Assembly (NCBI GenBank): GCA_002310215.1
Contig: DBYR01000004.1
Coordinates: forward strand, 66,438 to 117,447
DNA from: Bacteroidales bacterium UBA1181
GTDB lineage: Bacteria > Bacteroidota > Bacteroidia > Bacteroidales > Paludibacteraceae
Direction: 5' to 3'
Length of the DNA stretch: 51,010 bases
The notes under the pieces are model-generated. The model did not search any database and was not told the origin of the DNA. It saw only the letters and a list, made by a program, of their open reading frames with translations. How positions within the stretch are numbered: position 1 is the first letter of the stretch; each line of letters starts with the position of its first letter. This document shows positions 44,782 through 51,010 of the stretch, piece by piece. Made by a program: the position numbers and the translations under genes.

Positions 44782-45414
44782 ATGATTCAAAATCTAATTT
44801 TTGACTGGGGCGGCGTCTTAAGCGTCAGTCAGCATCAGGAAGCCGTGGATCGTTTTTCCGCCTTGGGCTTACCCCATGCGGAAACATATTTCGTGGAAGG
44901 GAAAAACTGGGGAGGCATCTTCGGACAGGTGGAAGATGGCACTATCACGGTTGATGATTTCCTGAAAGAAATCTCTACTTTGTGCCGACAGGAAATCACC
45001 TTTGAGCAGATTGCCTATGCGTGGTGGGGATTCTTCTCTCATCTTCCCCAAGGAATGCTAAGGCAGTTAGAGGCATGGAAGAGTCAGGGATATCGTATCT
45101 ACATGTTGACCAACAACAACCCGTTCATGATGAGTTACATCCGAAGTGAAGGATTCGCACCAGAGGGGAAATCCTTTTATTCCTACTTCGACAAGTTGTT
45201 CGTCAGTTGTGAGATAGGCCTCTCCAAGCCAAACAGAGATATTTACCAGTATGTGCTGGACGATGAGAGTTTAGATCCCGCGGAAACAGTCTTCGTTGAC
45301 GACAGGAAACAAAACTTGATCGGCGCCGAGGCGGTCGGCATGCACACATTCCTTGTGGAGGACAGCGAGAATTGGATAGGGCCGTTTAAGACGTTTTTAC
45401 GCACTTTCTCATAG
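44782..45414 (+). CDS. HAD-superfamily phosphatase (YihX-like)
   Basis: 210 residues. Motif I reads IFDWGGVL (nucleophile Asp8, with Gly where many HADs have the second Asp), motif II YMLTNNN, motif III Lys in GLSKPNRDIYQ and motif IV VFVDDRKQN. The helical cap and the FDxGGV signature resemble YihX-type sugar-phosphate phosphatases. Substrate unknown. Alone between terminator and the DUF3089 gene. Confidence 0.85.
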   Translation: MIQNLIFDWGGVLSVSQHQEAVDRFSALGLPHAETYFVEGKNWGGIFGQVEDGTITVDDFLKEISTLCRQEITFEQIAYAWWGFFSHLPQGMLRQLEAWKSQGYRIYMLTNNNPFMMSYIRSEGFAPEGKSFYSYFDKLFVSCEIGLSKPNRDIYQYVLDDESLDPAETVFVDDRKQNLIGAEAVGMHTFLVEDSENWIGPFKTFLRTFS

Positions 45415-45502
45415 CCAAGAGACAGTTATGCCTCCAATCCCAATACACGTTACCACAAGCCAGAAAAATGCTATATTCGCGTCATATTAGCAATGCCACA
45501 AC

Positions 45503-46414
45503 ATGAGACCGAGATACTCGATTGAAAAGTATTGGTTCGAATCAGCGACACAATACAAAGGGAAAACGGCAGATATATTCTACATATATCCCACCATCAA
45601 TTCGGAACCTCTTTCGAACCGGGGAAGCGTGCCCACCTATACGGATATCAGCAGGGCGGAGGTGAGAAATGCCGCGAAAAAGAACCAAGTGTACAACAAA
45701 ACCGTCTATGCCGCGGACGATTTCAATTTCTTCGCACCCTATTACCGCCAAATGACGACGAAGGTGTTCGCCATGAGCAACACGGAAAGGAAGTTCAGGG
45801 CGAAGCTCTCCGCAGCGGATGTGAAACGCGCCTTTCAGTATTACATGCGCACGTTCAACAATGGTCGGCCCTTCATCTTATTAGGACATAGCCAAGGCTC
45901 CCAAATGTTGCTGGAGTTGCTGAAACATGGGATGACGGACAAACAGTACGAACAAATGGTCGCAGCCTACTTGATGGGCTACGAAATCACAGCAAAGGAT
46001 CTGGAAAAATATCCACATAGGATTAAACCCGCCACAGGCGAGATAGACAAGGGCGTAGTGATCTCCTACAACTCCGTCACTTCTTTGGAGGGGAAATCCC
46101 CCCTGTTCGCACAGACTGTAGTCTGCATCAATCCGTTGAATTGGAGAACCGACGGGGCATTGGCGACAGCCGATAAGCACTTGGGCATTGTACGTTACAG
46201 CAAAAAGGAACAGGCTTACGTGACAACGCCACATTACACCAGCGCGCGGATACAAGACCATCTGCTCGTATGCGAAGACGTCAATCCGAAGGTATGCTAC
46301 AACGAGAGCCTCAAAGAGCCGTTTCCTTGGGGCAATTTGCACTTCGCCGACACATGGCTATATGCGGAGAACATTAAGGCGAATATGAGGAAAAGAACAG
46401 GCATTTCGGGATAG
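45503..46414 (+). CDS. DUF3089 alpha/beta hydrolase-like protein
   Basis: 303 residues. ADIFYIYPTI near the N-terminus and the nucleophile elbow GHSQGS (Ser130) are typical of DUF3089, an alpha/beta hydrolase family found widely in Bacteroidota. Further conserved-looking pieces are QTVVCINPLNW and a late His in NLHFADTW. No signal peptide is evident from this start. Esterase or lipase activity is plausible but unproven. TATATTCG about 30 bp upstream may be its -7 element; a terminator follows. Confidence 0.82.
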   Translation: MRPRYSIEKYWFESATQYKGKTADIFYIYPTINSEPLSNRGSVPTYTDISRAEVRNAAKKNQVYNKTVYAADDFNFFAPYYRQMTTKVFAMSNTERKFRAKLSAADVKRAFQYYMRTFNNGRPFILLGHSQGSQMLLELLKHGMTDKQYEQMVAAYLMGYEITAKDLEKYPHRIKPATGEIDKGVVISYNSVTSLEGKSPLFAQTVVCINPLNWRTDGALATADKHLGIVRYSKKEQAYVTTPHYTSARIQDHLLVCEDVNPKVCYNESLKEPFPWGNLHFADTWLYAENIKANMRKRTGISG

Positions 46415-46445
46415 TTTAGCACGCACGGCACATAGCAGAAACAAA

Positions 46446-46483
46446 GAAGCACTTTCGAATCATCGAAAGTGCCTCTTCTTTTG
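46446..46483. terminator. terminator between convergent genes
   Basis: GCACTTTCGA and TCGAAAGTGC form a perfect 10-bp stem with loop ATCA. T-rich stretches on both sides suggest it serves both the DUF3089 gene and the large minus-strand gene. Confidence 0.85.
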
Positions 46484-46495
46484 TTCAAGATATTT

Positions 46496-49400
46496 TTACA
46501 ATTTCACAAACTTTGTCATGTAGGTTGTGCCCTTGACGGATATCGTCACTATGTAAACGTTGTTCTCCAAATGGCTGATCTTGATAGGAGAACCATTCCT
46601 CACACTCTTAGACATGAGGATACGTCCATTCAAGTCTGACAAAACGATGTCTGCCTCTTCTCCTTCAAAAGCGAACCACAAATAATCCATTGCAGGATTA
46701 GGATATACATGAAGGGCAGGGGAGTCAGAAATCTCAATGTCCTCAACCAAAGTAGAACCAGGTTTATGAACCAACTGAGGCAAATAAGCGTTCTTCTTGG
46801 CGTAGGTCGGACGTGAAGTGATGGCCCATGACCCATCGCCCGTATAGGAGAAGCGGCTAAAGGATTCCCCGTCCGTATGAGGTTGGTAACGAATGGAATC
46901 GACAACTTCGATTATTCCGTTCACCTTTCTACTCAGCGAGATGGTTTGAGCCTTATCCTTAGAGAGTTCGAAATTCGTGTGCAGAGGACCCTGTGAGGAG
47001 GAATCCGCATCAGCCCAGAACACCAAGTATCCCTTGGCAGGAACCGTTGTCTTGGCAGGGTTGTTGGTTGGGATTTGGAACCTATCCAATGTCTTTCTCT
47101 TATCGGAGAGGTACATGCCACCCAAGTCGACAGGCACATCGCCGTCGTTGTAGATTTCGATCCAATCCTCGTCTTGGCGGAACTCGTCCACATACTGTTT
47201 GTTGGCGGCGCACACTTCGTTGATGTACAGTTTGCCGTATGAAGTGGAGGTGCCATCCTTCTCAAAGACCGCACGGAGAACGCACGCTTCGTTCACATTG
47301 CCGGTATATTCCACATTAGTGGACGAATTAGAGCTGGTCACACCTGTATTCTCATCCAACATAGAGAGGTCAAATGCGACGGAAGTGGAACTCTTCGCGC
47401 TATGCAATTCCACTGCGACCACGTTTCTTCCTTGGTTAAGGTCGCTTCTGCGGATTTTGAAGGATACCGTAGCGTAGGAATCCATCTCGTAAATAGCTCT
47501 GGTCGTGTCGCTCACGTTGTTAGGCAAGTTGTAACGATAAATCTCTTTGCCATTCAAATAGATGATCGCGCCGTCACCGATATGGGCCAAGCACTGGATT
47601 TCGCTGTCCATGGAGTTGAGGTTGTCAATGTTGAACTCTTTCCTCAGCAAGATGGTCTTTGCGGCTTGTGATGTACCGAATCCACCGATACCGCCCCAAT
47701 CGCCACCGCCAATGCCACCGATGCCACCACCAATACCATCTCCAGGGGCAGGTTGGATACCCATATTGCCACCGTTCCAGTTACCACCGTTCCAGTTACC
47801 ATTGTTGCCACCAGTGTTACCACCAGTGTTACCACCAGTCCAATTGCCACCATTCCAGTTTCCATTGTTGTCGCCTGTATTGCCACCTGTATTGCCACCT
47901 GTGTTACCGCCGGTCCAATCGCCCATACCACCAGGCCAGTCGCCCATACCACCAGGCCAAGTGCCACCACCGGACGTTCCAGTGACGTTGGTCTTCACGT
48001 AGTAGGACATGCTACCTCCGAGAGGAGCCTCGCCAGACTCCCAACTGGAGTCGTCGAATGAACTCTCCTTCCAGTTGTAAGGCGTGCTTACGGAGTCACT
48101 CAAGTAGAGATACTTCCAGGAATCGTTGGTGTTGACAATGTAGTTTTCCCTACATACTTCCCACTTGCTGAATTTGTAACCTACAGGAGCGATAGCTTTC
48201 ACGGATATTTGTGTGCCAGAGAAATATTTACTTCTGAAATCACTCTTGTTGATTGGCTCCAGTCCATTCAGCAAATATGAGGAACCAGGGGTATTGGAAT
48301 AAATCCTCAACGGAACAGGCGAACCATAATTCAAACTGCTGGACACATGGTCAAACACCACGTTCTGCCTTGCGACAAGGAAGTTACGTACCTTCATGGA
48401 CTCATCCCTCCAGGTCAAGGAGGTCTCCTTGATGTTCTTTTGTGCGAGGAAGTTCCTGAAGTAGTCCGCCTCCTTGTCCAAAATGGTCATCATACTGTCC
48501 AAGATATAGGCGGTGTTCTCCGCTCCGAATGTGGTACCTGCGTGGGCGACGAACTTCGTCATGAGGCGTCTGCTCATCTCCGGGTTCTTTATTAACTGAC
48601 TTAAATAGGACAATTTCCTCGCCACATTCTCTTCAAAACCGTTTCCGGTCATGTTCTCCTCGTATAGGGAGGTGGAATACTCCGTATCATACAAAATCCA
48701 ACGCCACTTGCCGTTCTCATTGCGTTTCCACGCTTTGTTGTTGTTGTCGGACCAGTCTCTGTTGAAGATGTATATTTCCGTCATCATGTAGTTCAAGAAC
48801 TCATCCACATCGATGATTTCATCTATTTTGCTGAATGCGTCAGCCGAGCTGGCGTTGCTTGCGATGTTTTTAACTTGTTGGAAATCATCACATGGTGAAT
48901 TACCCGTTTTAGAGGTGACATCAATGCAGAACTCACCTTCTTTCAGTCCATGGTTGGAGTAGACGAAGTCTTTATTGGTACGTTCGCGCATACCCAACAT
49001 CGCATAATATTCACCGTTCATGAAGACAACGGTTGGCTCGTAGGCTTGGTGGTCCAAGTCCATACCGGAAGCCGCCACAGTTTGGATATAGCCATCCCTG
49101 AACAACATTCTTCCGAAGTCGTTACCCGAGTTACGGAGCACGAGACCTTTCCATTTCAAGGCAGGTTTCTCTCTGAATATCGAGCAGTCGAACTTGTTAT
49201 TTCCAACCGCCTTGCTTGCTTTGACAGCCACAGACTTGATGGCTTTTGTACGTGAGCAAGCACCGAATGCACTGATTTTCACCTCTTGGTTGACCATGGA
49301 CTCCTTGTTCTCGTCATACAGCTCGAAGTTGCATGGTCGGTCCCAATCGTTCATGTAGTTGGCCGTTTTGTCCATGACTCCACAGTTGGAAGGGACTGTT

Positions 49401-50242
49401 TTCCCGTTTCGACCCACAACCAATGCGCCAAGCGTGTCACCATATACGTAGTCACGGTCCGTCACCAATGATACGACCTTGATGGAGGTCGGTATGTTGT
49501 TGATACCGATGAAGTAGGTCGCCGTTGTGATGTCGCTGGCGACTTCCCCATTCACGACCGCAATGGCACGCAACGGTGTGGTCGTGTTGATCTGGATAGG
49601 GGAGGAGTATTGCATGGAGTTGACGGTTGGCTCCTTGCCGTCCGTCGTGTAATAAATCTTCGCGCTCGGATCATCCGCATAGATCTTAACTGACTGTGAA
49701 TTAGAGTAGAAACCTCCGTCTATGCTGAACTCCGGCGCCGCTGTTTGTACATCGGCTACTCTCGCGTTGTTGTTCGTTCCCTTCATGGTTGGTGTGACGA
49801 AGTGGGACAAATTAGTTCCACCGTCTTGCGCTCTTCCATAGGAGGCGTTCCTGAACGGCTTAGGGTAGGTCATCTTGTCAACGAGATGACCGCTTGGATC
49901 GGAAAGAATCAACGTGCCGCCATCACTGTCCAGCTTGAAGTTGGCGTGGTTGGTTTTATCCTCTTCATCGAAATAGAAGATGGCGTAGTCCTTTGGCGGA
50001 ATCTGGATGTTGATGGCCCGATTCTGCCATTTATATATGTTTGATTCCGAGTCGGAAAAAAAGTAGTTGCTCAAGTCAACCGTATCGTTCCCGGAATTAT
50101 ATAGTTCCGCCCATCCCACAAAATTGTAGTCCTCATTGACTTTGAAGGATGAGTTGCGCACCATGATTTCATTTATATGAATGGATGCCCACGTTGGACT
50201 CGCTATCAGGGTCGTTAATAATAAGTAATTCTTTAATCTCAT
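46496..50242 (-). CDS. large exported protein: lamin-tail, CotH kinase-like, Gly/Asn-rich, T9SS
   Basis: About 1248 residues. Order: signal peptide (LLLTTLIASPTWAS); lamin-tail domain 1 (about 20-140: INEIMVRNS, then WAELYNSGNDTVDLS); a chitobiase C-terminal-like segment (IYYTTDGKEPTVNS); a CotH kinase-like domain (about 260-640) with NRDWSDNNNKAWK and WRWILYDTEYS; a Gly/Asn/Trp/Thr-rich low-complexity region (about 757-850); a second lamin-tail domain (YINEVCAAN, then DWIEIYNDGDVPVDLGG); and a T9SS type A sorting domain (VYPNPAMDYLWFAFEGEEA, then LNGRILMS). Secreted to or anchored at the surface. CotH proteins can phosphorylate other proteins; whether this one is active is unknown, since YDTE differs slightly from the usual motif. 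Start chosen at the ATG before the signal peptide; a promoter lies 45 bp upstream. Confidence 0.88.
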   Translation of the reverse strand: MRLKNYLLLTTLIASPTWASIHINEIMVRNSSFKVNEDYNFVGWAELYNSGNDTVDLSNYFFSDSESNIYKWQNRAINIQIPPKDYAIFYFDEEDKTNHANFKLDSDGGTLILSDPSGHLVDKMTYPKPFRNASYGRAQDGGTNLSHFVTPTMKGTNNNARVADVQTAAPEFSIDGGFYSNSQSVKIYADDPSAKIYYTTDGKEPTVNSMQYSSPIQINTTTPLRAIAVVNGEVASDITTATYFIGINNIPTSIKVVSLVTDRDYVYGDTLGALVVGRNGKTVPSNCGVMDKTANYMNDWDRPCNFELYDENKESMVNQEVKISAFGACSRTKAIKSVAVKASKAVGNNKFDCSIFREKPALKWKGLVLRNSGNDFGRMLFRDGYIQTVAASGMDLDHQAYEPTVVFMNGEYYAMLGMRERTNKDFVYSNHGLKEGEFCIDVTSKTGNSPCDDFQQVKNIASNASSADAFSKIDEIIDVDEFLNYMMTEIYIFNRDWSDNNNKAWKRNENGKWRWILYDTEYSTSLYEENMTGNGFEENVARKLSYLSQLIKNPEMSRRLMTKFVAHAGTTFGAENTAYILDSMMTILDKEADYFRNFLAQKNIKETSLTWRDESMKVRNFLVARQNVVFDHVSSSLNYGSPVPLRIYSNTPGSSYLLNGLEPINKSDFRSKYFSGTQISVKAIAPVGYKFSKWEVCRENYIVNTNDSWKYLYLSDSVSTPYNWKESSFDDSSWESGEAPLGGSMSYYVKTNVTGTSGGGTWPGGMGDWPGGMGDWTGGNTGGNTGGNTGDNNGNWNGGNWTGGNTGGNTGGNNGNWNGGNWNGGNMGIQPAPGDGIGGGIGGIGGGDWGGIGGFGTSQAAKTILLRKEFNIDNLNSMDSEIQCLAHIGDGAIIYLNGKEIYRYNLPNNVSDTTRAIYEMDSYATVSFKIRRSDLNQGRNVVAVELHSAKSSTSVAFDLSMLDENTGVTSSNSSTNVEYTGNVNEACVLRAVFEKDGTSTSYGKLYINEVCAANKQYVDEFRQDEDWIEIYNDGDVPVDLGGMYLSDKRKTLDRFQIPTNNPAKTTVPAKGYLVFWADADSSSQGPLHTNFELSKDKAQTISLSRKVNGIIEVVDSIRYQPHTDGESFSRFSYTGDGSWAITSRPTYAKKNAYLPQLVHKPGSTLVEDIEISDSPALHVYPNPAMDYLWFAFEGEEADIVLSDLNGRILMSKSVRNGSPIKISHLENNVYIVTISVKGTTYMTKFVKL

Positions 50243-50286
50243 GACATATATCTTTAAGTAAGTATACATACGGTTTGCTAATACTA

Positions 50287-50294
50287 CAAATGTA
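50287..50294 (-). promoter_or_regulatory. -7 promoter element (CotH/lamin-tail gene)
   Basis: Minus-strand TACATTTG fits TAnnTTTG, 44 bp before the start codon. Confidence 0.55.
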
Positions 50295-50412
50295 TGTTTT
50301 TCTTCTCCTTATTCCCAAAAACAATCAATCAAATATCCCTTTTCCTTTTCCAATAGTATTTTTTTTTCAAAAACCATATATGAAATTCCTTCAACCGCAA
50401 GTATTTATACAT

Positions 50413-50441
50413 AAAAAGGGGAAGCTATGCCTCCCCCTTTC
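50413..50441 (-). terminator. terminator after the small membrane-protein gene
   Basis: AAAGGGG and CCCCTTT pair around an 11- to 13-nt loop, with T residues following on the minus strand. Confidence 0.75.
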
Positions 50442-50466
50442 TATTTTCTAGACAAGTGACGACTTT

Positions 50467-50636
50467 TTACAGCCCTTTCACCAAAGTCGCTATAGCCAAC
50501 AAAGCAAATGCGGCGCTTACAAGCCAAAAGCCATTGGCGGTGACGAAAGGAATCGCTACAAAATAACCTAAAATACCTAATACGCCGAGTAGACGGCTAT
50601 AACCCAAATAATTTGTTTAGGAGCTGAAAGTGTCAT
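50467..50636 (-). pseudogene. small membrane protein gene broken by a one-base deletion
   Basis: From the ATG at 50636 the frame reads MTLSAPKQIIWVIAV and then hits TAG. From the next frame the sequence continues sensibly as LLGVLGILGYFVAIPF, then a second hydrophobic helix (FWLVSAAFALLAIATLV) ending KGL and TAA at 50467. The total is 170 bp, one short of the 171 bp needed for 56 codons plus stop, exactly what one lost base would give. Restoring a C in GTC(C)TACTC joins the frames. The product would be a two-helix membrane peptide. It could be a real mutation or an assembly error. It has its own terminator. Confidence 0.7.
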
Positions 50637-50880
50637 AATACATTAAATTTTAGTTAATAATAAAGTTCCATTTTGCGAGATAGTTTTTTTCTTTCACAAT
50701 CTCATTTACAATATTACTAATTTTATTTAATAATTGCAAATAAATGTTAGAATTTTTTTTCGGACGAAAGTGAGAAGATAATATATCCCATCTATAAAAT
50801 ATGCATGCATACATAAATCATAAGGCATTGATTTACAAAATAAAACAGCAGACCGTTCAATTCATAATTCATAATTAAAA
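50637..50880. other. AT-rich intergenic region
   Basis: No gene seen. Contains short AATTCATAATTCATAATT repeats just before the terminator at 50882, similar to the stretch after maf. A hairpin-like TTTTTTTTCGGACGAAAG occurs near 50753. Confidence 0.4.
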
Positions 50881-50912
50881 AAGAGACACCCGCCATGCGG
50901 ATGTCTCTTTTT
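50880..50912 (-). terminator. terminator of the right-edge gene
   Basis: AGAGACA/TGTCTCT with inner CCGC/GCGG around CAT, followed by T on the minus strand. Confidence 0.85.
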
Positions 50913-50934
50913 GTTGCATAAAAAGGTCTGCTAT

Positions 50935-51010
50935 TTACTCAGCTGCCTTCTCTTCAGTTGCAGGAGCCTCTGCTGCTGGAGCCTCAGCCTCAGCGGTTGC
51001 AGCGGCAGGC
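50935..51010 (-). CDS. partial gene, Ala/Glu/Pro-rich C-terminus
   Basis: Only the last 25 codons are inside the window. On the minus strand they read AAATAEAEAPAAEAPATEEK and then AAE and stop. Such Ala/Glu tails occur on Bacteroidota ribosomal proteins, for example S16, but the fragment has no fold-defining residues and the identity is open. It has a strong terminator directly behind it. Confidence 0.6.
   Translation of the reverse strand, partial: PAAATAEAEAPAAEAPATEEKAAE

Noticed and set aside
1..51010. Insertion sequences or transposases
   Set aside because: No transposase-like protein or terminal inverted repeat pair was recognised.

Overview
This window is chromosomal DNA from a member of the Bacteroidota, most likely the order Bacteroidales. 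The evidence is: many promoters with the Bacteroidota -7 consensus TAnnTTTG; Bacteroidota-type gene sets and neighbours (gyrA followed by a TPR gene, patatin-BamA fusion, DUF3089 hydrolase, BT0820-like HAD protein, XRE regulator with the PEWFLFGVGDMY signature); a lipoprotein with an acidic residue cluster after the lipobox cysteine; and three proteins ending in type IX secretion (T9SS) sorting domains. T9SS cargo argues against the genus Bacteroides itself. I cannot name a genus from sequence reading alone.

Layout. 1-4062 is the leader-distal part of a large CRISPR array: 63 repeats, the first cut by the window edge, and 62 complete spacers. No cas genes lie in the window; leader and cas genes should be off the left edge. 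4130-12276 (mostly minus strand) holds an atypical SDR protein, a metallophosphoesterase, an 18-codon small peptide unit on the plus strand, a surface-type lipoprotein, a patatin-BamA-like outer membrane protein and clpC. 12476-21380 (plus) holds gyrA, a TPR protein, a family 2 glycosyltransferase, aspS, udp and tilS. 21385-22940 (minus) is recR with two small genes. 22941-24560 is a 1-kb AT-rich intergenic region rich in TTACA-N2-TGTAA palindromes in front of an XRE regulator. 24561-28896 (minus) holds dnaJ, grpE and pcrA. 28981-30514 holds maf and a small patatin. 30632-30829 is a candidate structured small RNA with its own promoter and terminator. 30881-35551 (minus) holds a GLUG-repeat T9SS-type protein, asnS and ispD. 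Three tandem tRNA-Val(UAC) genes follow (35616-35993, minus).

The right part (36266-51010) holds a C10-family cysteine peptidase with a T9SS tail, folC, a PIN-PhoH ATPase, the sodium-pumping decarboxylase operon oadG-oadA-oadB, a HAD phosphatase, a DUF3089 hydrolase, a very large lamin-tail/CotH/T9SS protein, a small membrane-protein gene broken by a one-base deletion, and the Ala/Glu-rich end of a further gene at the right edge.

Most genes are housekeeping: translation (aspS, asnS, tilS, tRNA-Val), DNA maintenance (gyrA, recR, pcrA), protein quality control (clpC, dnaJ, grpE), cofactors and isoprenoids (folC, ispD), and energy metabolism (oadGAB). The accessory interest lies in the CRISPR spacers (two spacer pairs appear to target the same phage-like coding sites in diverged form), the operator-rich XRE locus, the candidate small RNA and the 18-residue peptide unit.
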